Shown here piece after piece: positions 23,286 to 33,803 of a stretch of DNA of 64,000 nt (within the stretch, counting starts at the first letter, position 1; the number at the start of each line of letters is the position of its first letter). The stretch is from contig NZ_SJPO01000001.1 of NCBI RefSeq assembly GCF_007859935.1, positions 372,001 to 436,000 on the forward strand, in the 5' to 3' direction. Origin of the DNA: Posidoniimonas polymericola (GTDB taxonomy: Bacteria > Planctomycetota > Planctomycetia > Pirellulales > Lacipirellulaceae). Made by a program: the position numbers and the translations under genes. The notes beneath the pieces were generated by a model. It worked only from the letters and a program-made list of their open reading frames with translations, made no database searches and was not told the DNA's origin.

Positions 23286-24758
23286 ATGAAGGTAGCTGTT
23301 CTGATCTGCGTCGCCGCGGTGTCGGCCTTTGCGGGGGCAGGCCAAACGCACGCCGCCGCACGCCCCAACATCGTCTACATCCTGTGCGACGACCTCGGCA
23401 TCGGCGACGTCCACGCCTTCAACCCCGACCGCGGCAAGATCGCGACCCCGTCGATCGACCGATTGGCGGCCGAGGGGATGATGCTGACCGACGCGCACAC
23501 GTCGTCGTCGGTCTGCACGCCGAGCCGCTACAGCATCCTCACGGGCCGCTACGCATGGCGTACCCGCCTGCAGTCGGGCGTGCTGTGGGGCAAGGGGGCG
23601 CCGCTGATCGCCGAGGGCCGGCCGACGGTCGCCTCGTTTCTGAAAGAGCAGGGGTACGCGACCGCGTGCCTCGGCAAGTGGCACCTCGGCCTGGGTTTCG
23701 CCGACGAGGAGTACACGGCGCCGCTGACCGACTCGCCCATCGACCACGGCTTCGACTACTTCTTCGGCATCTCGGCGTCGCTCGACATCCCGCCATTTGC
23801 ATGGATCGAGAACCGCCGGTTCACCGAGGTCCCCAGCGTCAAGAAGACATTCTACCGTGAAGGCGAGGCCGCACCCGGCTTCGAGGCGGTCGACGTGCTG
23901 CCTACCCTGACCGACAGGGCGGTCGCCTACGTCCGCGAGCACGCCCCGCGCGACGAGCCGTACTTCCTGTACCTGCCGTACGCCTCGCCCCACACGCCGA
24001 TCGTGCCGACCGAAGAGTGGCGCGGCCGCAGCGGCCTGGGCGACTACGCCGACTTCGTGATGCAAACCGACCACTCGATCGGCCAAGTGATGGAGGCGAT
24101 CGACGCCTCGGGCGAGGCCGACAACACGATCGTCATCGTGACCAGCGACAATGGCTTCGCGCCCGCCGCTGGCGTCGAACGGCACGAAGACAACGGTCAC
24201 TTCCCCAGCGCCGGATTCCGCGGCTACAAGGCGGACGTCTGGGAGGGGGGGCACCGTGTGCCGCTGGTCGTGCGGTGGCCAGCGGTCGTGGCGGCCGGGT
24301 CGCGTTCGGAGCAGCTGGTGGGGCTGATCGACCTATTCGCCACCGTTGCCGACGTGCTCGAACAGGACCCGCCTGCCGGCGCGGCCGAGGACTCGGTCAG
24401 CCTGCTGCCGATCCTCCAGGGGCACGACGAGCCGGTCCGCGACTCCACCATCCACCACTCGATCGACGGCTGCTTCGCCCTGCGTGACGGCGCGTGGAAG
24501 CTGGCCCGCTGCGCCGGCTCCGGCGGCTGGGCCCAGCCCCGTGAGAAGCAGGCGGCCCAGCAGGGCCTGCCCCCGGTCCAGCTGTACAACCTGACCGCAG
24601 ACATCGCGGAGCAGCACAACCTGCAGGCCGAGCGGTCCGACGTGGTCGAGCGGATGAACACCAAGCTGACCGAAGCGGTCCGCTCGGGCCGCACCACGCC
24701 GGGCGGGCCAGCGGAGAATGACGTCCCGGTAACCATCGACAAGAAGCCCAAGAAATAG
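23286..24758 (+). CDS. Secreted arylsulfatase-like sulfatase (first of tandem pair)
   Basis: The 490-residue enzyme has a signal peptide (MKVAVLICVAAVSAFAGAGQ). The alkaline-phosphatase-fold metal site begins at NIVYILCDDLGIGD, and the maturation motif SSSVCTPSRYSILTGR has C77 as the residue expected to become formylglycine. Downstream metal and substrate residues are in LGKWHLGLG and SDNGF. It hydrolyses sulfate esters, probably of algal polysaccharides, outside the cytoplasm; the true substrate is unknown. The ATG at 23286 was chosen because the signal peptide starts there. The next sulfatase follows after 9 bp, so they form an operon. No sulfatase-maturing enzyme is encoded beside them. 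Confidence 0.92.
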   Translation: MKVAVLICVAAVSAFAGAGQTHAAARPNIVYILCDDLGIGDVHAFNPDRGKIATPSIDRLAAEGMMLTDAHTSSSVCTPSRYSILTGRYAWRTRLQSGVLWGKGAPLIAEGRPTVASFLKEQGYATACLGKWHLGLGFADEEYTAPLTDSPIDHGFDYFFGISASLDIPPFAWIENRRFTEVPSVKKTFYREGEAAPGFEAVDVLPTLTDRAVAYVREHAPRDEPYFLYLPYASPHTPIVPTEEWRGRSGLGDYADFVMQTDHSIGQVMEAIDASGEADNTIVIVTSDNGFAPAAGVERHEDNGHFPSAGFRGYKADVWEGGHRVPLVVRWPAVVAAGSRSEQLVGLIDLFATVADVLEQDPPAGAAEDSVSLLPILQGHDEPVRDSTIHHSIDGCFALRDGAWKLARCAGSGGWAQPREKQAAQQGLPPVQLYNLTADIAEQHNLQAERSDVVERMNTKLTEAVRSGRTTPGGPAENDVPVTIDKKPKK

Positions 24759-24767
24759 GCAGGCGGC

Positions 24768-26156
24768 ATGCACCGTTTTTTGATTAGTCTGACGGCCGCG
24801 TTCGCCGCGGCGCTCCTCGCGCCGACGGCGGGCCACACCGCCGCGCCCAATATCGTCCTGATTGTGGCCGACGACCTCGGCTGGAACGACGTCGGCTACC
24901 ACGGCGGCAGGGTCCGCACGCCGCGGATCGACCAGCTGGCGTTCGAGGGGGTCGAGCTCGACCGCTTCTACGTCTGCCCGGTCTGCTCGCCCACCCGCTC
25001 GGGGCTGATGACCGGCCGCTACCCCAACCGCTTCGGCCTGCACAACGACGTCATCCCGCCGTGGCGGGACTTTGGTCTGGCGACCGACGAGCAGTGCCTG
25101 CCCCAACTGCTGGCCGCCGCGGGCTACGACCGCCGCGCGTGCATCGGCAAGTGGCACCTGGGGCACTCGCGGCGGAGCTACCACCCGCTGTCGCGTGGCT
25201 TCACCGATTTCTACGGGCACCTCAACGGCGCGATCGACTACTTCACGCACCTCCGCGAGGGCGAGCTCGACTGGCACCGCGGCTTCGACGCCTGCCGCGA
25301 CGAGGGCTACAGCACCACGCTGCTGGCCGACGAGGCGGTGCGGTTCATCGAGGCCTCGTCCAGTGAAAAGCCCTACTTCGTCTACCTGCCGTTCAACGCT
25401 CCCCACTCGCCGCTGCAGGCAGAGGAAGACCAACTCGCACGCTTCGGCTTCGACCCGGGCAAGCCGCGGTTCGGCAGGAACAACAACCGGGAGGGCTTCG
25501 GTGAGCAGGGACGCGGCAACACCAAGCGGCAGACCTACCGGGCGATGGTCGCCGCGCTGGACGAGTCGATCGGCCGGGTGCTCGACGCGGTCGAGGCGAC
25601 CGGCGACGCCGACAACACGCTGGTGTGGTTTCTGAGCGACAACGGCGGCACGCCCCAGCACGGCGGCAACAACAAGCCGCTGCGCGGCGCGAAGGGGAGC
25701 GTGTGGGAAGGGGGAGTGCGCGTGCCGTCGGTGATCCGCTGGCCGGCCGCTATCGAGGGGGGCCGGCAGTTCGAGTCGCTCGCCGCGTACGTCGACGTGC
25801 TGCCGACGCTGCTCGCCGCGACCGGGGGCGGGCCAACCCCCAAGAACGAGATCGACGGCGCCAACCTGCTGCCGATGCTCGCCGACCAAGCGCCGGCCGG
25901 GCAGCGCAGCCTGTACCTCGGCAGGCGCGCGGTCGTGACCCGCGAGTGGAAGCTCAAGGGCGACGAGCTGTTCCACGTGTCGGTCGACCCCAACGAGACG
26001 GCCGACGTCGCCGCGGATCACCCGGAGGTAGTCAAGGAACTCCGCGAGGATCTAGCGCGGTACGAGGCGTTAACCTCCGATATGCAGAACCTGCCCTACG
26101 GCGCGGGGCACGAGGGGTTTGTTGCGCCGAAGAATTGGAACATCGAGCGTGAGTAG
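24768..26156 (+). CDS. Secreted sulfatase (second of tandem pair)
   Basis: The 462-residue enzyme has a signal peptide (MHRFLISLTAAFAAALLAPT), metal-binding NIVLIVADDLGWNDVGYHG and the maturation motif CPVCSPTRSGLMTGRYP, with C73 the expected formylglycine. Further landmarks are CIGKWHLGHS, FLSDNGG and GAKGSVWEGGVRVP. It differs clearly from the preceding sulfatase outside the motifs, so the pair probably removes sulfate from different positions of one polymer. It is followed by a convergent DUF255 gene. A transport or glycoside hydrolase partner is not visible. Confidence 0.92.
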   Translation: MHRFLISLTAAFAAALLAPTAGHTAAPNIVLIVADDLGWNDVGYHGGRVRTPRIDQLAFEGVELDRFYVCPVCSPTRSGLMTGRYPNRFGLHNDVIPPWRDFGLATDEQCLPQLLAAAGYDRRACIGKWHLGHSRRSYHPLSRGFTDFYGHLNGAIDYFTHLREGELDWHRGFDACRDEGYSTTLLADEAVRFIEASSSEKPYFVYLPFNAPHSPLQAEEDQLARFGFDPGKPRFGRNNNREGFGEQGRGNTKRQTYRAMVAALDESIGRVLDAVEATGDADNTLVWFLSDNGGTPQHGGNNKPLRGAKGSVWEGGVRVPSVIRWPAAIEGGRQFESLAAYVDVLPTLLAATGGGPTPKNEIDGANLLPMLADQAPAGQRSLYLGRRAVVTREWKLKGDELFHVSVDPNETADVAADHPEVVKELREDLARYEALTSDMQNLPYGAGHEGFVAPKNWNIERE

Positions 26157-26226
26157 CAGCGCACGAAATCAGCAGCCGACAGTTTACCCCCGTCGGCTCG
26201 GGAATGGCTCGCTCAGGTCCACTCCG

Positions 26227-28281
<2,055 letters not shown>

Positions 28282-28577
28282 TAAGCAAAAAGCTAGGCAA
28301 ATGGTGAGAGATCGGACTGCTAGCTGCCCACAAAGTAGGCAGGCGTCACCCTAGCATTACGGTTCCGCAGTCCTGGTCAACTGCCCGGCATCGGCCTGGT
28401 TGACGGACAATCCCGCAAATGGGCGTCGTTCGAGCGGCCCGCAGTCGCGAATGGCACAACGGTTGCATTGCCCCAAGCTCCTTCCTATGCCGGCCCCCAG
28501 CGGCCCCCGCCCCGACGGGATCGCCCCGTGCGATCCCTCTTTGCACCGTCGCCCCGACGGTCCCCCCGAAAGAAGAG

Positions 28578-29435
28578 ATGCCAGCGATGCAAAAAGGTTT
28601 TCTGATCGACATGGACGGCGTGATCTACCGCAGCAGCCAGCTGATCCCTGGTGCGGTGGAATTCATCAAGCTGTTAACCAAATGGGATATCCCGTTCCTG
28701 TTCCTCACCAACAACAGCCAGCGGACCCGCCGCGACACCGCCACCAAGCTGGTGCGGATGGGGATGCCTATTCAGGAGAGCCACATCTACACCTGCGCGA
28801 TGGCGACCGCCCGGTTCCTCGCCCGGCAGAAGCCCGAGGGCACCGCCTACGTGATCGGCGAGGGCGGGCTGCTCAACGCGCTGCACTCTAACGGCTACTC
28901 GATCGTCGACAAGCACCCCGACTACGTGGTGGTCGGCGAGGGCCGCACGCTGTCGTTCGAGATGCTCGAGCACGCCGTGCAGATGGTGCTCGACGGAGCC
29001 AAGCTGATCGCCACGAACCTCGACCCGAACTGCCCCACCAACACCGGCACCCGGCCGGGATGCGGGGCGATCGTCAAGCTGATCGAGGAGGCGACCGGCA
29101 TCCAGGCGTTCAGCGTCGGCAAGCCGAGCCCGGTGATGATGCGCTCCGCCCGCAAGGAGATTGGCATGACCACCTCCGACACGATCATGATCGGCGACAC
29201 CATGTCGACCGACATCATCGGCGGCGTGCAGATGGGCTACAAGACCGTGCTGGTGCTGACCGGCACCACCAGCCGCGAAGACCTGAAGAAGTTCGCCTAC
29301 CAGCCCGACCTGGTGGTCGAGTCGATCGCCGACCTCTGCAACGAAGAAACCCTGCTGAAGGAACTCATGCAGGCCCGCAGCCGCGAGGATGATTCTCCTT
29401 CGGAAGTCCTGCAGTGGGCCGGCGCGGCGAACTAG
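28578..29435 (+). CDS. HAD-superfamily hydrolase, subfamily IIA (NagD-like)
   Basis: The 285-residue cytoplasmic phosphatase has HAD motif I FLIDMDGVIYRSSQ, motif II FLFLTNNSQRTRRD, the motif III Lys in VGKPSPVMM and motif IV MIGDTMSTDIIGG. A class IIA cap lies between motifs II and III. Relatives act on nucleotides or small sugar phosphates, and the substrate here is unknown. Two starts are possible: ATG 28578 (MPAMQKG) or ATG 28587 (MQKG); both follow GAAAGAAGAG, and the second gives the commoner N-terminus. A T-rich terminator hairpin follows at 29466. Confidence 0.92.
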   Translation: MPAMQKGFLIDMDGVIYRSSQLIPGAVEFIKLLTKWDIPFLFLTNNSQRTRRDTATKLVRMGMPIQESHIYTCAMATARFLARQKPEGTAYVIGEGGLLNALHSNGYSIVDKHPDYVVVGEGRTLSFEMLEHAVQMVLDGAKLIATNLDPNCPTNTGTRPGCGAIVKLIEEATGIQAFSVGKPSPVMMRSARKEIGMTTSDTIMIGDTMSTDIIGGVQMGYKTVLVLTGTTSREDLKKFAYQPDLVVESIADLCNEETLLKELMQARSREDDSPSEVLQWAGAAN

Positions 29436-29465
29436 TCGCAACACGAAGACGAACGGCTTGAACGG

Positions 29466-29503
29466 GGCCCCGCTGCTTGCCAGCGGGGCCCTGTTTTGTT
29501 CTT
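29466..29503 (+). terminator. Rho-independent terminator after the HAD gene
   Basis: GGCCCCGCTG (29466-29475) pairs with CAGCGGGGCC (29481-29490) around a CTTGC loop, followed by CTGTTTTGTTCTT. It lies 30 bp past the HAD stop codon and before the REP hairpins. Confidence 0.82.
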
Positions 29504-29531
29504 GCGGATCAACGGATCGGCAACGCGAAAA

Positions 29532-29614
29532 CCAACGGCTTCCGCCGTTGGCTACCGAAGATCGGCTGGCTTCAGCGGCAGCGAGAGTCCGTAGCTGCCG
29601 GCGGAAGCCGGCAG
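29532..29614. repeat. REP-type inverted hairpin pair, left of the RAYT gene
   Basis: CCAACGGC-TTCC-GCCGTTGG (29532-29551) and CTGCCGGC-GGAA-GCCGGCAG (29595-29614) are two perfect 8-bp hairpins. Their loops (TTCC and GGAA) are reverse complements, so the pair is head-to-head like a BIME. Nearly identical copies lie on the other side of the transposase gene at 30169-30188 and 30236-30255. Confidence 0.9.
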
Positions 29615-29651
29615 TTTTGCCTACCGGCAACGCCGCAATTACGATGGCGGC

Positions 29652-30149
29652 ATGCCGGATTACCTCTTCACCATGCACGCTTACCAGAGTTGGATGCCCG
29701 ATCGTCCCCAAGGGTACGTTCGCCGAGGGGACGGGTTACTCGAACCGGATAGTGGAAGGGCGTTTGCCTACCGCCAGTCGGCCACCGAATCGCCAATCCT
29801 ATTCGGCCCTGCCGAGTACCCCGTGATGGCGTGGATCACCCACGACTGCTGCCAGAACCGCGGCTGGCAACTTCGTGCCATTGCGATCATCCCGAGCCAC
29901 ACGCACCTCGTGGTAAGCTGGCGGGACGTGACCGAATGTGGAAAGGTCTTCGCCAAGATCAAGAACCTGGTGAGCCTCGAGCTGAACCGCAGCGGGGATC
30001 GGCGCCGTGAGCATTGGTTCAGCCGCTCCGGCAGCAAGCAGCAGGTGAAGGATCGCGAGCACTATGAGCGGCTGCTCTGCCGCTACCTACCGAAGCACAA
30101 CGGCTACTTCTGGCGAGAGGGCATGCCGCCACCGCAGAAGCCGGCGTGA
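29652..30149 (+). CDS. REP-associated tyrosine transposase (RAYT, Y1/HUH type)
   Basis: The 165-residue protein carries the HUH pair in PSHTHLVVSW and a C-terminal EHYERLLCRYL segment whose Tyr is the likely nucleophile, as in IS200/IS605-like TnpA and RAYT proteins. RAYTs are single-copy, domesticated transposases that recognise and may spread REP hairpins. Matching hairpin pairs flank this gene on both sides, which strongly supports the call. The helix after the Tyr (LPKHNGYFWRE) differs from the usual NPxR-like region, so it may be a divergent subgroup. It lies between the HAD gene and mnmA. Confidence 0.82.
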   Translation: MPDYLFTMHAYQSWMPDRPQGYVRRGDGLLEPDSGRAFAYRQSATESPILFGPAEYPVMAWITHDCCQNRGWQLRAIAIIPSHTHLVVSWRDVTECGKVFAKIKNLVSLELNRSGDRRREHWFSRSGSKQQVKDREHYERLLCRYLPKHNGYFWREGMPPPQKPA

Positions 30150-30168
30150 GCGGTGGGCAACGCGGAAA

Positions 30169-30320
30169 CCAACGGCTTCCGCCGTTGGCTGCGGAGGAAA
30201 TGCGAGGAGGATCCATTCGAAGCGTTGGAGAGTAGCTGCCGGCGGAAGCCGGCAGTTTTCGCGTTCCTAGTCAGAGGGTGCGATCGCAGCCAATCCGAAA
30301 TCCGTACGGCTTCCGCCGTA
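30169..30320. repeat. REP-type hairpins, right of the RAYT gene
   Basis: CCAACGGC-TTCC-GCCGTTGG (30169-30188) and CTGCCGGC-GGAA-GCCGGCAG (30236-30255) repeat the left pair base for base in their stems. A third, shorter hairpin TACGGC-TTCC-GCCGTA (30305-30320) lies just before the 3' end of mnmA. All share the core GGC-TTCC-GCC or its complement. Confidence 0.9.
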
Positions 30321-30322
30321 GG

Positions 30323-31459
30323 TTACTCGATCCACCCGCCACCGAGCACTCGCTCGCCTTCGAAGCAGACCACCGCCTGGCCGGGGGCGACGCCGAACTG
30401 GGGCGTTTCGAATCGCACGCTCAGCTTGTTGTCGGCGAGCACGGTCAGCTCGGCCAACGCCGGCTTGGCGTTGTAGCGGATCTGCGCCAGGCAGCGGCGC
30501 TGCTCGCCGGGGGTCACGTCCACCAGCCAGTTGGCGCCGCTGGCGGTGAGCTGCGTCGAGTCGAGCGCCGCGCGATCGCCCAGCACGACGCGGTTTGTGT
30601 CGGGTTCGATCCGCACGACGAACGCCCGCTCGCCGAGCGCGACGCCGAGCCCCTTGCGCTGGCCGACCGTGAAGCCCTCGATGCCGTTGTGCCGGCCGAC
30701 GACGCGGCCGTCGGTGGTGACCAGCTCGCCGGCGCGGCCGCCGGCGTCCGAGTTGTTCTGCTCGAGTCGGCGGCGGACAAACTGGTCGTAGCGGCCGCTG
30801 GTGACGAAGCAGATTTCTTGGCTGTCCTTCTTCTCAGCGACGTTCAGACCGATGCCGGCGGCCAGCTCGCGGATCTTCGGCTTCTCGAAGCCGCCGACCG
30901 GCAGCAGCATCCGCGACAAGTCGCGGCGCTTAATGCCGAAGAGCACGTAGGATTGGTCCTTTGCTTGGTCGATTCCGCGGAGCAACGCCGGTTCGTCGCC
31001 GGAGCTATCGATCCGCGCGTAGTGGCCGGTCGCGACGTACTTGGCGCCGACCGAGTCGGCGTAGTCGAACAGCTTGCCGAACTTGATCCAGTTGTTGCAC
31101 TGCACGCACGGGTTGGGGGTCCGCCCCCGGGCGTACTCGGCGGCGAAGTAGTCCATGATCTGGCCGAACTCTTCGTTCAGGTCCAGGGCATAAAAGGGGA
31201 TGCCCAATCGGTCGGAGACCCGCCGCGCGTCCTCGGCGTCGGCGGCGGTGCAGCAGCCCTGCTTGTGGTCCAGGCGGTTGACGATCGGCAGCGAGCCCAC
31301 GCCCGTGGGGGCCGGGCCCTCGTCGGTGGAGCAAACGGCCGGCGACTGCTCGCCGTGCCGCATGAACACGCCGATCACTTGGTGGCCGGCCTCGAGGAGC
31401 AGGTGCGCGGCGACGCTCGAATCAACGCCGCCGGACATGGCTAGGACAACGAGGGGCAT
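30323..31459 (-). CDS. mnmA: tRNA-specific 2-thiouridylase
   Basis: The 378-residue cytoplasmic enzyme makes 2-thiouridine at U34 of tRNAs for Lys, Glu and Gln. The PP-loop is AMSGGVDSSVAAHLL at the N-terminus, followed by PNPCVQCNNWIKFGKL with the catalytic Cys, YVATGHYARI, and the second Cys in SQEICFV. Length and motif order match MnmA. It is read divergently from prfB, so tRNA modification and translation termination share a 139-bp promoter region. The 3' end abuts a REP hairpin only 3 bp after the stop codon. Confidence 0.95.
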   Translation of the reverse strand: MPLVVLAMSGGVDSSVAAHLLLEAGHQVIGVFMRHGEQSPAVCSTDEGPAPTGVGSLPIVNRLDHKQGCCTAADAEDARRVSDRLGIPFYALDLNEEFGQIMDYFAAEYARGRTPNPCVQCNNWIKFGKLFDYADSVGAKYVATGHYARIDSSGDEPALLRGIDQAKDQSYVLFGIKRRDLSRMLLPVGGFEKPKIRELAAGIGLNVAEKKDSQEICFVTSGRYDQFVRRRLEQNNSDAGGRAGELVTTDGRVVGRHNGIEGFTVGQRKGLGVALGERAFVVRIEPDTNRVVLGDRAALDSTQLTASGANWLVDVTPGEQRRCLAQIRYNAKPALAELTVLADNKLSVRFETPQFGVAPGQAVVCFEGERVLGGGWIE

Positions 31460-31598
31460 GGGCTCGTGGTAGGGGTATAGGAACGAATTGCCTTCATCTT
31501 AGCCCAGCCCGCCAGAGTTGGGACCGGCGCCCTCGCAGCTTTCCGCCAGCGCGCCTACAATGCTCAATCCCAACCGCACCGAGTAGGAGGCAAACTAG

Positions 31599-32718
31599 GT
31601 GGACAAGCAATGGTACGATCGCGCCGCCGCGATCCAGGAGGCCCTGACGCAGCTCAGGGACTCTCTTTGACTACGCTAGCAAGAAGCAACGGATTATAGA
31701 GATCGAGCAGTCTCAGGCCGCGCCCGACTTCTGGAACAACCAGGAGCAGGCGCAGGCCGCGATCGCCGAACTCAAGGGGCTGGCGACGATAGTCGCCCCG
31801 CTCGACGAGGGGATCGCCGCCAACGAGGACCTGTCCGCGGCCATCGAGATGGCCGAGGAGGACGAGTCCTTCGCCGAGGAGGCGCCCGGCATGGTCGAGG
31901 CCCTCGAGGCGCTGATCGAGAAGCTCAAGCTCTCGGCGCTGCTCAGCGGCCCACACGACAACACCGGCGCCATCATCAGCATCAACGCCCGCGACGGCGG
32001 CACCGACGCCAACGACTGGGCCGAGATGCTGCTGCGGATGTACATCCAGTGGTCGCAGAAGCACGAGTACAAGGCCGAGCTGCTCGACCGCCAGGACAAC
32101 GACGAGGCCGGCATCAACAACGCCACGATCGCGGTCCGCGGCCCGATGGCCTACGGCTACCTCAAGGGCGAGAGCGGCATGCACCGGCTAGTGCGGATCA
32201 GCCCGTTCAACTCCGAGGGCAAGCGGCAGACCAGCTTCGCCGCGGTCGACGTGTCGCCCGAGATCAGCGACTCGGTGGACGTCGAGATCGACGAGGCGGA
32301 CGTCCGTGAAGACACGTTCCGCGCGAGCGGAGCCGGCGGCCAGCACGTCAACAAGACCGACTCCGCGATCCGCCTGACGCACATCCCCACCAACATCGTG
32401 GTGCAGTGCCAGGCCGAGCGGTCGCAGCACAAGAACCGGGCCAGCGCGTGGAAGATGCTCCGCGCCCGGCTCGCCCGCGTCGAGGAAGAAAAGCGAGAGG
32501 CCGAGGAAGCGGCCAAGTACCAGCAGCAGGCCAAGACCGGCTTCGGCAGCCAGATCCGCAACTACTTCCTGCACCCCGACCAGCGGGTCAAGGACGCCCG
32601 CACCAAGTACCAGCAGGGCAACTTCCACGCCGTGATGGACGGCGAGATCCAGGGCTTCCTCGAGGCGACCCTCCGCTGGCGGGCCGGGCAGCCGATTGAG
32701 GACGACGACGAGGACTAG
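31599..32718 (+). CDS. prfB: Peptide chain release factor 2, with programmed +1 frameshift
   Basis: Translation starts at GTG 31599, 7 nt after TAGGAGGC. It reads 23 codons to an in-frame TGA (31668-31670) and must shift +1 at CTT-TGA-C to continue as [14 protein letters not shown]. The whole protein is about 372 residues. GAGGQHVNK holds the GGQ motif for peptidyl-tRNA hydrolysis, and [14 protein letters not shown] is typical of RF2. The internal AGG-GAC-TCT-CTT-TGA context matches the known autoregulatory site, at which low RF2 favours the shift. It terminates at UGA and UAA. The GTG start is set by the Shine-Dalgarno spacing and the frame. Confidence 0.96.
31656..31671 (+). promoter_or_regulatory. 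RF2 autoregulatory frameshift site (CTTTGAC with internal SD-like AGG)
   Basis: AGG-GAC-TCT-CTT-TGA-C gives the slippery CTT codon, the poorly read TGA-C stop and an upstream AGGGA that can pair with 16S rRNA, spaced as in the E. coli prfB site. The +1 frame is open for the rest of the gene, whereas the zero frame ends here. Confidence 0.93.
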
Positions 32719-32825
32719 CTTGGGCCTGGGCGACTCATCGGAGGCAATAGCCGCGGCCCCGTCCGCCGACCGCTACTTAAGGCCGTTGCGTAGAGGATTG
32801 TCTTCATCCCACAGTGGGGGCAGCT

Positions 32826-33461
32826 ATGTTCGCTCGCAGACCGACGCACCCTGCCGTCGAACACGCGGTGGCGACGCCATCCGGGCTGCTCGTGGCGGTC
32901 TTCGCGCGCGACGAGAAGCGGTACACGCATCGAATCGAGGTCCGGCGGCCGGGCGAAGATGTCGTCGTGCTGCTCCAGGCGCTCAGCGGTCGCGATCCCC
33001 GCATCCCGGCCAGCCCGCCGCTGCACGGGCTGAACGTCGACGAAATCGGCTACGCGCCGCGGCCATTGGTCGCCGAGGCGAAGCTGATTGGCATGTCGAC
33101 CGACAGCAGCTGGCGGGTCGCCCTTGGCCCCGCGCCGGGCAGGGCCGACGCCCTGCGGTACGCGGCGAGCTGCCGCCTGGCGAGCATGTTCCCGGAGGTG
33201 CGTTCGAGCTACCGCGCGGCCGGCGCGACGCTCATTGAAAAGTCGAACGAGGCCGCGACACTACGCACCGCGGGCGTGCGGTGGCGGATCTCGTTGCAAG
33301 CAACCGAGCAGCTGCCGCGGTCGCCGTTCTGCCGAATCGAGCTGCCGAGTTCACTCGAGTGGTCGAAGCGGCCATCGGTTGCGGTAGTCGCCGAGCCAGC
33401 GATGAACGCGCAGCCGCCGCTGCGGCTGGGGTGGTGCTTCGAGGTGTCGTTGGAAGAATGA
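32826..33461 (+). CDS. Hypothetical cytoplasmic protein
   Basis: The 211-residue protein has no signal peptide or membrane helix. It opens with MFARRPTHPAVEHAVATPSGLLVAV and shows alternating beta strands (TPSGLLVAVFARDEKRYTHR, EDVVVLLQAL, SSWRVALGP, GVRWRISLQA, LRLGWCFEVSLEE). I do not recognise a family or catalytic motif. ATG 32826 follows GGGGGC and is preferred over an in-frame GTG at 32814. It is 107 bp downstream of prfB on the same strand, and codon use matches its neighbours, so it is likely real. Confidence 0.55.
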   Translation: MFARRPTHPAVEHAVATPSGLLVAVFARDEKRYTHRIEVRRPGEDVVVLLQALSGRDPRIPASPPLHGLNVDEIGYAPRPLVAEAKLIGMSTDSSWRVALGPAPGRADALRYAASCRLASMFPEVRSSYRAAGATLIEKSNEAATLRTAGVRWRISLQATEQLPRSPFCRIELPSSLEWSKRPSVAVVAEPAMNAQPPLRLGWCFEVSLEE

Positions 33462-33489
33462 CGCCTCGTCGGTGCTCGAGATGCTAGCC

Positions 33490-33756
33490 TCACGGCAGCG
33501 ATTGGATATCGTTGGGCAGTCGGCTCAGCTCAGCCCAGCGTTCACCGCCACCTTCCAACTCATCGGGGTCGTCTCGCGTGTTCCAGGCGTAGCTGATGTG
33601 GGCCATCACGTGCCCGAGATTGATCTTGTAGTCGACTTCGTCGACAGCGCCGTGCTCGGTCATGCGATCGATCAGGTCGCCGAGGTGCTCGCGGGCGTCG
33701 TCGAGCTGATGGAGCAGCAGGGCCCAGGCGACGGGGTTTTATCGCTGATTGATCAT
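33490..33756 (-). pseudogene. Small helical protein gene interrupted by an in-frame TAA
   Basis: On the minus strand, ATG 33756 reads MINQR, hits TAA (33741-33739), then continues in the same frame for 82 codons. The continuation looks like a real protein (WALLLHQLDDAREHLGDLI, HGAVDEVDYKINLGHVMAHI, YAWNTRDDPDE). No ATG, GTG or TTG lies between the TAA and the Met at 33663, which would leave only 57 residues. Codon use and the amphipathic helices argue that the frame was selected. The simplest reading is a recent nonsense mutation, but a CTG start or a sequencing error is possible. It overlaps no other gene. Confidence 0.55.
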
Positions 33757-33803
33757 AGCGGCAGTTGTTTGGTGGGGGCGGAGAGACCTGCTAGAATAAT
33801 GCC

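Noticed and set aside
24333-26021. 562-residue minus-strand frame across both sulfatases
   Set aside because: It spans two well-supported genes on the other strand and shows only composition-driven sequence.
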